From Nitrospirae bacterium YQR-1 (GTDB taxonomy: Bacteria; Nitrospirota; Thermodesulfovibrionia; Thermodesulfovibrionales; Magnetobacteriaceae): a stretch of DNA of 58,872 nucleotides. Positions 17,916-27,484 of the stretch are shown in pieces. Location: NCBI GenBank assembly GCA_039908095.1, contig JAMOBJ010000021.1:1-58872 (forward strand), written 5' to 3'. Below the pieces are notes generated by a model that made no database searches, was not told the origin of the DNA, and saw only the letters and a program-made list of their open reading frames with translations. Positions within the stretch are counted from its first letter, which is position 1. Each line of letters begins with the position of its first letter. A program made the translations under genes and the position numbers.

Positions 17916-18056
17916 ATACCAAGTTGCATTCATTCGATTAACTTTGTTGGCTTCGTTGAAAGCTCCTTGACGTCTCCCCTAAAGGGGAATCCCCTGTAAG
18001 GGGAAGCGTCGCTTTCTCCTTGCCGCCTCGTTACTCTTTTGACTGCTACTTGGTAT
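17916..18056. repeat. dispersed palindromic repeat A, copy 3 (full length)
   Basis: About 140 bases from ATACCAAGTTGCATTC to CTGCTACTTGGTAT, sitting inside the flagellar operon between flgF and flgG. It contains CCCCTAAAGGGG and CCCCTTACAGGGG-like short hairpins in the middle. It would be transcribed as part of the operon leader of flgG. Confidence 0.8.
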
Positions 18057-18069
18057 AACCCTGTTGTCA

Positions 18070-18780
18070 TTATAGCCTTGCCATGTCGTTAGTTACCTTA
18101 CTTGTGGCCTCATCGAAAGCTTGCATAATCTTCTGGTGTGATTCATACTCTCTGTAGAGCTCAATCATGTTGACCATTTCCCTTACAATGTTGACATTAG
18201 AGGTCTCCAGATGCCCCTGCTCCACAGTTGAATTTGATTGAAAGGCCTCCTCTTGAGAGGCAAAAGTGCTATCCCCCTGTTTATAGACCGTCTTGGGGTC
18301 GGCAAAATCAACAATCTGAAGTCTGTCCATAAACACGCCGTTTACTGAGATATTACCGTTGCTGCTGACGTTAACATCTCCATTTGGGATTTCAATAGGC
18401 CCGTTAGTTCCCTGCACAAGCCTTCCGTCGTCATTTACAAGGAATCCTTCCGAGTTAACCTTAAAATTACCGTTTCTTGTGTATTTATTGCCGTCTAAAA
18501 CAAAATATCCGGTACCGTTTATAGCCACATCAAGTTGATTACCGGTATGAATCAGGCCGCCCATTGTGCGGTCTGTGTATATGCCGGAGTGGTAAGTCAT
18601 ATCTCTGCCGTCGTTGTATTGTTGCATTTCGTTTAGCTCAGTAAGCAGAAAATCTCTGAAACCCATTCTGTCAAGTTTATAACCATAGGTGTTGGAGTTG
18701 GCTATGTTGTTGGAAACAAGTTCCAGCTCTTTCATCTTTGACACTGCACCGGATGCAGCTATGTATATTCCTTTGTACAT
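18070..18780 (-). CDS. flgF: flagellar proximal rod protein FlgF
   Basis: 236-residue rod protein. The N-terminus has the flagellar rod motif (NNIANSNTYGYKLDRMGF) and the C-terminus TSNVNIVREMVNMIELYREYES. It is shorter than FlgG and precedes it, so FlgF is the better name than a second FlgG. A sigma-54 promoter lies directly upstream (18805-18820) with a TTTGGAG ribosome site between. Confidence 0.9.
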   Translation of the reverse strand: MYKGIYIAASGAVSKMKELELVSNNIANSNTYGYKLDRMGFRDFLLTELNEMQQYNDGRDMTYHSGIYTDRTMGGLIHTGNQLDVAINGTGYFVLDGNKYTRNGNFKVNSEGFLVNDDGRLVQGTNGPIEIPNGDVNVSSNGNISVNGVFMDRLQIVDFADPKTVYKQGDSTFASQEEAFQSNSTVEQGHLETSNVNIVREMVNMIELYREYESHQKIMQAFDEATSKVTNDMARL

Positions 18781-18804
18781 TTTAGTCGCTCCAAATATTT
18801 GAGT

Positions 18805-18820
18805 TGCAAATATTATGCCA
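18805..18820 (-). promoter_or_regulatory. sigma-54 (-24/-12) promoter for the flagellar operon
   Basis: Minus strand reads TGGCATAATATTTGCA. It matches the -24/-12 consensus TGGCACG-N4-TTGCW with exact spacing of the invariant GG and GC. The implied transcript starts near 18794, 14 bases before the flgF ATG, leaving room for the GGAG ribosome site. An NtrC-type activator is encoded at 3449-4786. Confidence 0.7.
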
Positions 18821-18951
18821 ATAATGTAACTTATTAAAAATAAAGCCTTTTTTAGCTTCTTAGGACTGCTTTGTCAGGCTCTTTGCGGTACATTCTTTTC
18901 TGGAGACGGGAAAAGTTTTCCGGCTCCCTCGGATTAAAACAGCAGAGTGTC

Positions 18952-19296
18952 TCAAAACTCGAGGTTGAGGATAAGGTCAACCTCACCTTTTGTGATGCCG
19001 AGGATGTCGGCTATTTCGTCAATCTTAAGTCCCCTGCGTGCCAGAGCTATGACCTCGTAGCGGCGGTTACCGTCATTTGACTGGCTGCTGATACAATCGT
19101 TCATTTGCATAAGCCGTTCAAGATTGGCGATTTTTAACTCAACCGAGGCCTCTATCGCCTCAAGAATTTCCACCTGTCTGTTGAGTCTCTTAAAGGCACT
19201 GTCAATAAGTTTCTCAAACCTTACCATTTCGGCCCTGATGTCGTCGGCCGTTATTTTCTCAGCCGGCACCTTTGCACTAAACACTTGCTTATCCAT
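18952..19296 (-). CDS. small helix-turn-helix protein at the head of the flagellar cluster
   Basis: 114 residues. A helical N-terminal part (about 15-65) with coiled-coil character is followed by a C-terminal HTH of the sigma-region-4 kind (RRYEVIALARRGLKIDEIAD, then ILGITKGEVDLIL). Similar small DUF2802/DUF6115-type proteins occur in flagellar operons of other phyla, but their role is unknown. It lies 170 bases upstream of flgF, across the sigma-54 promoter, so it is probably a separate transcript. Confidence 0.7.
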   Translation of the reverse strand: MDKQVFSAKVPAEKITADDIRAEMVRFEKLIDSAFKRLNRQVEILEAIEASVELKIANLERLMQMNDCISSQSNDGNRRYEVIALARRGLKIDEIADILGITKGEVDLILNLEF

Positions 19297-19751
19297 CGCT
19301 CCCTCCGTATTTAATAATTAATATTAAGGGACTATCTTCATTACTTTTCACAACAAACATATATGCAATAACAGTGCCATAGCGGGCATAGAATTTACTT
19401 TTTGACAATTGTGGGTGGTTTTTTCTGTTAAACAATAAATAATCTTGTATTATCAGTAACTTAACAAAATAAGTAAAATACCGTGTATCATACAGGCTGC
19501 GGATTTTTCTTTTTATTAAGTGTGTACTGTCAATTAAATGACTGTAAACTCTCAGCCCTGGTTGCAGTCAAAAGAGTAACGATGCGCCGCTTGCTCCCAG
19601 CCGCCTCATTATCAGAAAAAAGGAGGTGCTGGACACTCATAGGTGGACTTAATTGCAGGTTGAGTTATATAATTTATTAACTAAAAAGCGGGGAATTAAT
19701 TTTGCTCTTAGGGTGGGAAATAAACTTGGCAATCAACAGCAGGAGGATAAG
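19297..19751. other. intergenic region with a partial repeat A
   Basis: No credible gene. It is AT-rich, and the divergent promoters of the HTH protein and of the methyltransferase-like gene should lie here. A degenerate half of repeat A occupies 19559-19613. Confidence 0.6.
19559..19613. repeat. partial dispersed repeat A, copy 4
   Basis: Holds only the right-hand block of the family: GTTGCAGTCAAAAGAGTAAC followed by a CTCCCAGCCGCC block in opposite orientation. It looks like two right-hand ends joined head to head. Confidence 0.6.
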
Positions 19752-20573
19752 ATGGGACTTCAGCAGAGCTTTTTAAAACTGATAATCCGTAGCAAAAAGA
19801 AATATGGCCTTGCCGGGCCGGTCTTAACTCTGGGTAATCAGGATATTTACGCTGACGAGCATGACCTTATGCGGTGGCTTAGGACGGAGGACGTAGCTTT
19901 TACAAATCCTCAAACAATTCGCCGCTACAGCGGCACATCTATTGTGTTGAGAAATCCTAAAGCGCGTGACTTTATCCATGCGAGTACGTTTTTTGAGTTT
20001 CTGGGAATATCAGAAAGTGACTATTACGATGTTGATAAGTATGATTTTGATAAACCTAAGATACTCCATGACCTTGAGGAACCCTTCCCCGAGAGCTTCC
20101 GCGGCAGGTTCAATCTCATCATAGATGCCGGCACTCTCGAGCATATTTTTGATATAAAATCAGTTCTTGTAAACATAGTTTCAGCGGCAAAACCCGGCGC
20201 ACTGGTATTGCATTTCACACCTGCCGATAATTTTTTAAATCATGGTTTTTACCAGTTAAGCCCGACTTTGTTTCATGACTTCTACACTTTAAACGGCTTT
20301 GAGGTGTTGGAGTCCTATATAGTTGAGGCTCACAAGAGGTTTTTCAGATTTTATCTCTACGACCACGCAGCAGACTATACCGATATGTTTTTTAAAAGCT
20401 ACAGCCAGTTGTTCAACTGTGTGATTTTAAAAAAACTACGTGATGTTGAAAAAATCAGCTCACCAATGCAATTAAAGTACAAAGCACTTAAAGAAAACCC
20501 TGAGGCGCTTATGTCAAACGTTGACCACACAATGACAAACAGAAGAGCCGCCATGAAGTCTTTCGATCTGTAG
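19752..20573 (+). CDS. SAM-dependent methyltransferase-like protein
   Basis: 273 residues from the ATG at 19752, chosen because AGGAGG lies 6 bases before it; the frame stays open further upstream without a ribosome site. The middle shows a class I methyltransferase post-I/II pattern (FNLIIDAGTLEHIFD near residue 142-156, then VLVNIVSAAKPGALVLHF), but the glycine-rich SAM loop before it is not clear. Such proteins often modify sugars or lipids. Substrate unknown. It converges with the DUF58 gene, 12 bases apart. Confidence 0.7.
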   Translation: MGLQQSFLKLIIRSKKKYGLAGPVLTLGNQDIYADEHDLMRWLRTEDVAFTNPQTIRRYSGTSIVLRNPKARDFIHASTFFEFLGISESDYYDVDKYDFDKPKILHDLEEPFPESFRGRFNLIIDAGTLEHIFDIKSVLVNIVSAAKPGALVLHFTPADNFLNHGFYQLSPTLFHDFYTLNGFEVLESYIVEAHKRFFRFYLYDHAADYTDMFFKSYSQLFNCVILKKLRDVEKISSPMQLKYKALKENPEALMSNVDHTMTNRRAAMKSFDL

Positions 20574-20585
20574 AATCTCCATTCC

Positions 20586-21461
20586 CTACACTGATGCCGG
20601 CATAAGGGCAAGGTAATTGAGCATAGCCCGTTTTGATGTATTTGAGGTATCTGGCTTAAAGAACTTACCTTTGGTTTTAAGCCCCACGGGCGTGTTCTTT
20701 TTAGATAGCTCAATTACCAACCATGTAATACAGGATATTTTAGCTTCCGGCGGTAAAGCAGCAGGGAGGAGCTCAAAATCAAGCACAACCGGCTCAAAAG
20801 TTAAGGATGACAGCTCTTTGGTCTTAAGCGCCCCTGTGCGTGCCGTTGCCTTCCAGTGAATGTATTTCTGTGGATCCCCTGGTATATAATCCCGAACCGA
20901 TATGATATCCGAATCATAGCCGGCTCTGTCTGATGAACTCTCACCTTTGGACAATCTTGTTTTTTCGCTTACCGCAGAAATTGTACACTTTTGAGGCTCC
21001 GGGTATATGATAATTTCCGTTTTAATTTCCAGCTGTCTGTATCTGGTAAACAGATTAAATGGAAATACCGATGAAACCTCCACAGAGTCAATGGTAAGAG
21101 GTCCCCTTTTGGGAAACTGCATATTCAGGGTTTTTTGATCTCCTGACTTCGGCCCCACATAAGGAAACATGATTTCATTGCCCTCAATTTTAACTTTCAC
21201 AAGCGAGGCTGGCAGATATGCCTTATGATTGATTAAGTTAACACGCAATGTAAAGTCCCTCTTAGCATACATCTCATCGGGAAATCCCAGTTCAACCTGA
21301 AGTTTAAAGATGTTCTTTCTGCCAAATGCACCGGATACAGCCATAAAACTTAAAATAGCCGCCGTTATAAGGTATATGAGGTTATTGCCCGTGTTGGTGG
21401 CCGAAACACCGATAACTATTGATAAAACAATGTAAATAGTGCCGGCTTTATTTACTTTTAT
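20586..21461 (-). CDS. DUF58 domain membrane protein, probably with a non-standard start codon
   Basis: DUF58/MoxR-associated protein. The conserved DUF58 block is visible (SDIISVRDYIPGDPQKYIHW then KATARTGAL). The first ATG is at 21344, but in-frame coding without stop extends upstream through two hydrophobic stretches (KAGTIYIVLSIVIG; TNTGNNLIYLI) that are conserved at the N-terminus of this family. No ATG, GTG or TTG occurs in that extension. The most natural start is the ATA at 21459-21461, which overlaps the stop codon of the MoxR gene. From ATG 21344 the product has 252 residues, from the ATA 291. MoxR/DUF58 pairs are thought to act in protein maturation at the membrane. Confidence 0.8.
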   Translation of the reverse strand: MKVNKAGTIYIVLSIVIGVSATNTGNNLIYLITAAILSFMAVSGAFGRKNIFKLQVELGFPDEMYAKRDFTLRVNLINHKAYLPASLVKVKIEGNEIMFPYVGPKSGDQKTLNMQFPKRGPLTIDSVEVSSVFPFNLFTRYRQLEIKTEIIIYPEPQKCTISAVSEKTRLSKGESSSDRAGYDSDIISVRDYIPGDPQKYIHWKATARTGALKTKELSSLTFEPVVLDFELLPAALPPEAKISCITWLVIELSKKNTPVGLKTKGKFFKPDTSNTSKRAMLNYLALMPASV

Positions 21462-22417
21462 TACAGAGGGGCGGGGATTTTCTCTAAAAGCGATCTTATT
21501 ATCTCCCTTTTGCTCACTGAGTCGGGTTCTTCTTTAAAAAGTACCCTGTGGGGGATGGTAAACTCCGCCAGCTCTTTAATATCCTCGGGGATTACATAGT
21601 CCCTGCCGTTAAAGTAAGCGTTTGCCCGGGCGGTGTTGGCAAGGGCAAGGGCCCCGCGGGTGGATACCCCGGCTATAAGGTATTTGCTGGTTCGTGTTGC
21701 CTCTATTATATTAATTGAATACTCAAGAACTTTCTCAGAGATATAGACGTCCTTACGTATGCTGTCCTGGATTTTTATACATTCCCCGGTGTTTAAAAAC
21801 GGTTTTATCGAATACAGGGCTTCCCGCCTGCTGCCTCCCCTCATGATATCCATCTCCGCAGCCCTGTGAGGGTAACCTATGCCGGTTTTCATCATAAAAC
21901 GGTCCAGTTGCGACTCCGGCAGTGGAAACGTCCCATAGTGTTCAATCGGATTTTGAGTTGCTATAACGAAAAAGGGTCTGGCAAGCTTATACGTTGTCTC
22001 CTCAATAGTAACCTGCTTCTCTCCCATAGCCTCAAGGAGTGCGCTTTGGGTCTTAGGGGTAGCACGGTTTATCTCATCAACCAAAACGATGTTGCTGAAA
22101 ATAGGCCCCTTACGGAATTCAAACTCACTCTTACCCTGCTTGAAAATGGAAAGCCCTGTTATGTCTGTAGGCAGAAGGTCGCTTGTACACTGAATCCTGC
22201 CAAATGACAGGCCGAGAGCCTGTGCTATTGCGATAGCCAATGTGGTCTTACCGAGCCCCGGCAGATCCTCTATCAGCAGATGTCCACGCGAGAAAAAAGC
22301 TATCAGAGAAAGCTTCAAAGCCTTTTCCTTACCCTGTAGATACTTTGAAAGTTCCCTTAAAATCCCGGCAATGATTTCGTTTTTAATTTCCGGCATATAT
22401 TCCATCCATGATAACAC
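21461..22417 (-). CDS. MoxR-family AAA+ ATPase
   Basis: 318 residues. Walker A is EDLPGLGKT, Walker B ILVDEINR-like (VLVDEINRATPKTQSALLEAM), with the MoxR signature QNPIEHYGTFPLPESQLDRFM. A C-terminal lid domain (AAA_lid_2, SRGALALANTARANAYFNGRDYV) closes it. MoxR ATPases act as chaperones for the maturation of partner complexes, usually with a DUF58 and a VWA or transglutaminase protein; here only DUF58 is present. Start uncertain among Met1, Met5 and Met8. Confidence 0.93.
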   Translation of the reverse strand: MLSWMEYMPEIKNEIIAGILRELSKYLQGKEKALKLSLIAFFSRGHLLIEDLPGLGKTTLAIAIAQALGLSFGRIQCTSDLLPTDITGLSIFKQGKSEFEFRKGPIFSNIVLVDEINRATPKTQSALLEAMGEKQVTIEETTYKLARPFFVIATQNPIEHYGTFPLPESQLDRFMMKTGIGYPHRAAEMDIMRGGSRREALYSIKPFLNTGECIKIQDSIRKDVYISEKVLEYSINIIEATRTSKYLIAGVSTRGALALANTARANAYFNGRDYVIPEDIKELAEFTIPHRVLFKEEPDSVSKREIIRSLLEKIPAPL

Positions 22418-22457
22418 AAGCTGCCTTTAAGTTGCAAAAAAATGGTTTTTTACCGCC

Positions 22458-22477
22458 ATGACTGCTACTTGGTATAA
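22458..22477. repeat. remnant of dispersed repeat A, copy 5
   Basis: Twenty bases (ATGACTGCTACTTGGTATAA) equal to the right end of the copy at 17916-18056. Only the terminus is left, just upstream of the TonB receptor promoter. Confidence 0.55.
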
Positions 22478-22507
22478 CCAGGCTGACATCATTATTAAAA
22501 ACTTTAG

Positions 22508-22536
22508 TTGACTTTTTTAAGATACTATCTTATAAT
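22508..22536 (+). promoter_or_regulatory. sigma-70 promoter of the TonB-dependent receptor gene
   Basis: TTGACT (22508-22513), 17-base spacer, TATAAT (22531-22536): a perfect -10 and optimal spacing. The transcript would start near 22543, about 57 bases before the ATG at 22600, with AGGAGG at about 22590. The leader is too short for a cobalamin riboswitch. Confidence 0.75.
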
Positions 22537-22599
22537 AGTTTTATTTAGACGTAGGCTTGTTTGTCTGACTCCATATGTTTTTAGCAACAGGAGGTTATT

Positions 22600-24702
22600 A
22601 TGCTTAAATGTTTTGAAGCTGACATAAAAAGAGGGCTGATTTTGTTTGTCTTTTTACTTTTTTACTCCGCTGCCGTTTGCCAAAGCTCTTTTGCTGAGCA
22701 AGACAACACAACAAAAGATTATATATCACCATATAGTGTAGAGAAAGACCCTGTAATGCTTAGAAAAATCATTGAGGATAACTCTACAAGCGCCTATGAC
22801 AGGGAGTTGGCCGGCGTATTGCTTAAAATTGCTCTTAATCCCACACAGTATAATATGTCTGCTGTGACTGACGACAACGCAACCATTTCAACCCCTACAA
22901 GGTCACGACAATTCATTAAAAAAACCCCTTATGATTACTCAATCTTAACACAAATGGATATTGAGACATTTCACGCCAGCACTGTTGAGGAACTCCTCAA
23001 CTACGTCACGGGTTTTTTCGTGGAACATAACGGACAGAACTTCGGCGGCCCTGGCTTGTATCATATAAATAACTCATTAGAAAATCAGGTGTTGGTGCTC
23101 TTAGACGGTGTGGAATTAAATAATTTAAACAGCGGCGTTGGAATTACAAATTCCATTCCGGTTGAAATAATAGACAAAATAGAAATAATCAGGGGCCCGG
23201 CCTCATCAGTCTGGGGCTCTTCTTTAGGCGGTGTTATAAATATAATTACAAAAACCCGCGGTCGTAACTTCAATAAACCTGACATGACTGTAAAGGTACT
23301 CTATGGCAGTAATAATATTCAAGATTACAATATTGAGGCAAGGGGTATTATCGAGAAACTTAGAATGCATTATTACTTAGACGCTGGACGCCAATACGGC
23401 AGTAGCATGACAAATAATCGAGCTTTAGATAAAAACACTTTATTTTCCAAATTCAGTTATAACCCCGATCATACTTTGAAAGTTAATCTACACCTGTTTT
23501 ATACAAAAACAAAAGATGGATTTGGAGATTTAAAAGATTTCGATTTAAAAGGTGAAGGTTTACAAAACAATTTTTTAGGTAAACTTTCCATGGATTATAA
23601 AATAAACTCTGAATTACAATTCTCCACATCTATATACTCTTTACAGCTTAAAAACGGCCAGTTAAACTATGTCTTGGGAGTTGAAGACCCAAAGACTACA
23701 GGGGATTTGTATCTGGGCTATTCTGCTATTGAAAAGACAATCGGCGGTGACGCTAAACTCGTATGGCAAACAAGCAATCATTCTGTTGTTTTTGGTACTG
23801 ATATAAAAAACACAATGGTTAAGACTGATATAGATGTTGGAAGCATATTGCAATCCTATGGAGCAGCTCCATTTATTTCTGCAGATACAACAGTGACAAA
23901 ATATGCAGTTTATCTTAACGATACCATCTCATTAGGAAAAGCAAGTTTTATTCCGGGAATAAGATATGACTATAACAACATAAACGGTTATTTTGTGAGT
24001 CCGAGCATAGGCTTTACTTACGAGCTTGATAACATGACATTATTCAGAGCCACTACTGCAAGGGGCTTTACCTCGCCCACTCTTTCCGGCACATCCACCG
24101 GTGGTTTGTTTCTAAAGCCAAACCCTGATTTAAAACCTGTTGAAATATACTCATATCAGGCAGGCATAGAAACAACACACATATATTACATCTCGTTTAA
24201 GACAACGGCTTTTTATCATGATATAAGAAATTCACTTAAAAGAGTATATTTTACAGACACAGACGGTTCATACACAAGCACTTACCGCAATGAGGACACT
24301 ATCAGAAGAAAAGGTTTTTCTGTTGAGATGGCATCGGTACCTATATTCAAATACTTCAGAATTAACTACAATTTAACCTATGTCTGGGATTATCTGCCAT
24401 CAACCAATGAATCAACATCGTCTTATGACTACAATGCTACGCTAAAGTTTGAAAAAATTGGATTACTTAAGGCCTTACTTGCCGCCCACTACATAAGATG
24501 GAACAAAAGCTTTACTTATGATGCCCACTACAATGACGTAATCTTAAATTTGCACCTAACTAAAGCAATAGACTTAAGCGATACTGTAACAACTGAACTA
24601 TACCTGTCGGCGTACAACATGTTCAACGGAGAACAATATAATTCTTCTGCTTTTTATAATCCTGACAGGTGGTTTTTAGGCGGTATAAGGTTTAGATTTT
24701 AA
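22600..24702 (+). CDS. TonB-dependent outer-membrane receptor
   Basis: 700 residues. Signal peptide about 1-32; an N-terminal extension (33-105) rich in Asp-Asn-Thr/Ser; plug domain about 115-215 (VEELLNYVTGFFVEHNG, LVLLDGVELNNLNSG, IEIIRGPASSVWGSSLGGVINIITK in part); then a beta-barrel ending in the aromatic WFLGGIRFRF. The plug resembles BtuB/FepA-type receptors for cobalamin or iron chelates. No TonB, ExbBD or ABC importer is adjacent, so the ligand is open. Its codon use and AT content look a little different from the neighbours. Confidence 0.92.
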   Translation: MLKCFEADIKRGLILFVFLLFYSAAVCQSSFAEQDNTTKDYISPYSVEKDPVMLRKIIEDNSTSAYDRELAGVLLKIALNPTQYNMSAVTDDNATISTPTRSRQFIKKTPYDYSILTQMDIETFHASTVEELLNYVTGFFVEHNGQNFGGPGLYHINNSLENQVLVLLDGVELNNLNSGVGITNSIPVEIIDKIEIIRGPASSVWGSSLGGVINIITKTRGRNFNKPDMTVKVLYGSNNIQDYNIEARGIIEKLRMHYYLDAGRQYGSSMTNNRALDKNTLFSKFSYNPDHTLKVNLHLFYTKTKDGFGDLKDFDLKGEGLQNNFLGKLSMDYKINSELQFSTSIYSLQLKNGQLNYVLGVEDPKTTGDLYLGYSAIEKTIGGDAKLVWQTSNHSVVFGTDIKNTMVKTDIDVGSILQSYGAAPFISADTTVTKYAVYLNDTISLGKASFIPGIRYDYNNINGYFVSPSIGFTYELDNMTLFRATTARGFTSPTLSGTSTGGLFLKPNPDLKPVEIYSYQAGIETTHIYYISFKTTAFYHDIRNSLKRVYFTDTDGSYTSTYRNEDTIRRKGFSVEMASVPIFKYFRINYNLTYVWDYLPSTNESTSSYDYNATLKFEKIGLLKALLAAHYIRWNKSFTYDAHYNDVILNLHLTKAIDLSDTVTTELYLSAYNMFNGEQYNSSAFYNPDRWFLGGIRFRF

Positions 24703-24900
24703 GATGTTATTTCCAAACTTTTAGGCCTCATTAAGTAAACAATCCTCAGTGTAATTGCCTTAAACTCTCCGTAGTCGGGGGAAAATTTTTCAATATAACA
24801 ATTATTTAGAAAATTTTGCTTACCACCTTTATGTTACTTGCCATGATAGTATATTATATAAACTGGTGTTTTTTATAAAGACTGAAGGAGACATATTGAA

Positions 24901-25965
24901 ATGGTAGAAACTTTAAGGTGGGAGCACAACTGTGTTGCAATACTTGACCAGCGGGTGCTTCCCACAGAGGTAACCTATATTAAATGTACCCACTATATGC
25001 AGGTTGTGGATTGTATAAAGAATCTATCAATAAGAGGGGCGCCTGCTATTGGAATAGCATCATCTATGGCAATTGCCCTTGCTGCAAAATCAACAGAGGC
25101 GGCAAGCGGCGCAGAGTTGACCGGCAAACTTGCGCCGGTATTTAAGGATTTGCTGGATAGCCGCCCCACGGCGGTAAATATCCGCTGGGCAACAGAGAGG
25201 GCGGCTGAGCTGCTTAAGAAAAACCAGTCGTTACCCGTAAAGAAGATAAAAGAACTATTGATTGAAGACGGCATATCGGTTTTAAATGAAGACATAGAGA
25301 TAAATAAAACCATAGGCAGGTTTGGAGCGGAATTCATCATGCCCGGCAGCCGGGTTCTTACCCACTGTAATGCGGGCTCACTTGCTACAGGCGGATTTGG
25401 CACGGCAACCGCCCCAATGCGTATCGCTAAGGCACAGGGCAAGAACATCTCTGTTATAGCCGATGAAACCAGACCGGTGCTTCAGGGAGCACGCCTCACT
25501 GCATGGGAACTCATGCAGGACGGCATAGACGTAACCCTGATAACCGATAGCACGGCAGGGGCGCTTATGAAAAAAGGCGAGGTGGATTTATGTATTGTAG
25601 GAACTGACCGGACGGTGCGAAACGGCGATGTGGCCAATAAAATCGGAACATATTCGATAGCCGTGTTGGCTAAGGAAAATAACATTCCGTTTTATGTTGC
25701 AGCACCACTTAGCAGCATAGACCTGACACTTGCTAACGGCGATAGTATCCCTATAGAGGAAAGAGACTCCGGCGAGGTAACAAATATCTTTGGCAAGTGT
25801 AAAATAGCTCCTGATGGTGTTAAAGTAAGAAACATTGCTTTTGATGTAACACCTGCAAGGTACATAACTGCTATAATAACGGAAAAGGGGGCTTTCAGGC
25901 CCGAGGATATACATTATCTTGAGGAACATGGTTTTGATTTTGAAAAAATAAGGATAAGACCTTGA
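24901..25965 (+). CDS. mtnA: S-methyl-5-thioribose-1-phosphate isomerase
   Basis: 354 residues. It isomerises 5-methylthioribose-1-phosphate to the ribulose form in methionine salvage. Seen: [19 protein letters not shown], the catalytic Cys in [17 protein letters not shown] and the catalytic Asp in [17 protein letters not shown]. Length is normal. AAGGAG lies 11 bases before the ATG. Other mtn genes are not present here. The stop overlaps the TTG start of the polyprenyl synthase gene. Confidence 0.97.
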   Translation: MVETLRWEHNCVAILDQRVLPTEVTYIKCTHYMQVVDCIKNLSIRGAPAIGIASSMAIALAAKSTEAASGAELTGKLAPVFKDLLDSRPTAVNIRWATERAAELLKKNQSLPVKKIKELLIEDGISVLNEDIEINKTIGRFGAEFIMPGSRVLTHCNAGSLATGGFGTATAPMRIAKAQGKNISVIADETRPVLQGARLTAWELMQDGIDVTLITDSTAGALMKKGEVDLCIVGTDRTVRNGDVANKIGTYSIAVLAKENNIPFYVAAPLSSIDLTLANGDSIPIEERDSGEVTNIFGKCKIAPDGVKVRNIAFDVTPARYITAIITEKGAFRPEDIHYLEEHGFDFEKIRIRP

Positions 25966-26975
25966 AAGGCAAAAAACTATTGAATGTTCAGGACGTATTT
26001 GACAAATACGACAATGAATTAAAACAAGTCGAAAAGAGGCTGGCTGATATTTTCAAAAGTGATGCCGTCTTAATACCGGTAATAGGACAACACATAATAG
26101 GGGGTGGGGGGAAACGTCTCAGGCCGCTGTTTTTAGTAATGAGCGCCGCACTTGCCGGCTATAGCGGCAACAAGAGCCATATATTTGCCGGTGTGATAGA
26201 GGCTATTCACACGGCCTCGCTTTTGCATGACGACGTAGTTGACGGCGCCGCCGTCCGCCGCGGTAAGACCACCTCTCACTCTATATGGGGAAACCAGGTG
26301 GTAATTCTGGTTGGAGATTATCTTTATGCCAATTCCCTCAGGATTGCCGTTGAACAAAATGACCACCACATCATCGAGGCCATCGCTCAGGCGGCTACAA
26401 AGATGACCGAGGGCGAAATTCTCCAGTTACAAAAAATAGCCGACCCCTCTATCGCAGAGGATGACTATATAAACATTGTGGCAAAAAAGACCGGCTCTCT
26501 TTTTTCCGCCTCATGCAGGATTGGCGCCTTGCTTGGAAATGTACCGGCAGACAAAGTGGAGGCCCTTACCTCCTTTGGCCTTAAGTGCGGCATAGTGTTT
26601 CAGATGTGTGACGATATTCTGGACTTTCAAGCGGATGAAAACCTCCTTGGAAAACGCCTTGGCAAAGACCTTATCGAGGGAAAAATCACACTTCCACTTA
26701 TATATCTTCTCAACTATGCAGATGAGGCGGAAAGGCAGGAGGTTACAGGGATAATAAAATCTATAGATGAGGGCAAGCCGGAAACTGAAATCGCAGGGGA
26801 TATGGCAAGAATAATCTCTCTGCTGCGGCAATATGACATTATCGAAAAAACATACACAAAGGCCGGGGAAATCGTCAGCGAGGCAAAAGAAGAAATTGCT
26901 TCCTTTTTTGATGACTCTCCTGAGAGAGAGGCACTTATGTTAATTGCAGATTACGCCATGAAGAGGAATACATAA
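25962..26975 (+). CDS. all-trans polyprenyl diphosphate synthase
   Basis: 337 residues from a TTG start that overlaps the mtnA stop. Both aspartate-rich motifs are intact: [14 protein letters not shown] (FARM, DDxxD) and DDILDFQAD (SARM). The sequence class ([15 protein letters not shown]) is that of long-chain trans synthases such as IspB/HepT that make the side chain of ubiquinone or menaquinone. Product length cannot be read off. Tight coupling with mtnA and the AMMECR1 gene (TAATG overlap) shows an operon. Confidence 0.94.
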   Translation: MKGKKLLNVQDVFDKYDNELKQVEKRLADIFKSDAVLIPVIGQHIIGGGGKRLRPLFLVMSAALAGYSGNKSHIFAGVIEAIHTASLLHDDVVDGAAVRRGKTTSHSIWGNQVVILVGDYLYANSLRIAVEQNDHHIIEAIAQAATKMTEGEILQLQKIADPSIAEDDYINIVAKKTGSLFSASCRIGALLGNVPADKVEALTSFGLKCGIVFQMCDDILDFQADENLLGKRLGKDLIEGKITLPLIYLLNYADEAERQEVTGIIKSIDEGKPETEIAGDMARIISLLRQYDIIEKTYTKAGEIVSEAKEEIASFFDDSPEREALMLIADYAMKRNT

Positions 26976-27484
26976 TGCACCCGCTTGTACAATTAGCCAA
27001 AGAGGCCATATCAGAGTACGTTAAAAACAAGGTGATGATAACTCCACCGGATGATATGGGTAGTGAGATGAAAGAGCGTGCAGGGGTTTTTGTATCCCTA
27101 AAGAAAGCCGGGCAACTCAGAGGCTGTATAGGCACGTTCTATCCGGTTCGTGAAAATGTTGCATGGGAGATAATCAGAAATGCACTGTCGGCTGCCACCG
27201 ATGACCCGCGATTCTCTCCGGTACGCTCTGATGAACTGGAAGATATAACGTACTCAGTTGACGTCCTTACCAGTCCTGTGAAGGTAGATGGCATTTCTGA
27301 GCTTGACCCCGCTAAGTATGGCGTCATAGTGGCACAGGGCAACAGACGTGCTCTGCTGCTTCCGGCCCTTGAGGGTGTGGACACCGTGGAGGAGCAATTA
27401 AGGATTACTAAAATGAAGGCCGGTATTAATCCACATGATACAGATGTGGAGATTTTTAAGTTTGAAGTCAGGAGATACTTTTGA
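26975..27484 (+). CDS. AMMECR1 domain protein
   Basis: 169 residues of the AMMECR1 family: GVFVSLKKAGQLRGCIGTFYP (motif LRGCIGT), AATDDPRFSPVRSDEL and ITYSVDVLTSP. The family is conserved from archaea to humans. Its chemistry is not established, although it is often found beside a MEMO1-type protein and a radical SAM protein in bacteria; here those are absent. Starts at the polyprenyl synthase stop and overlaps the next gene by 4 bases. Confidence 0.95.
   Translation: MHPLVQLAKEAISEYVKNKVMITPPDDMGSEMKERAGVFVSLKKAGQLRGCIGTFYPVRENVAWEIIRNALSAATDDPRFSPVRSDELEDITYSVDVLTSPVKVDGISELDPAKYGVIVAQGNRRALLLPALEGVDTVEEQLRITKMKAGINPHDTDVEIFKFEVRRYF

Noticed and set aside
22537..22599. Possible cobalamin riboswitch before the TonB-dependent receptor
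   Set aside because: The leader is only about 57 bases and shows no B12-box.
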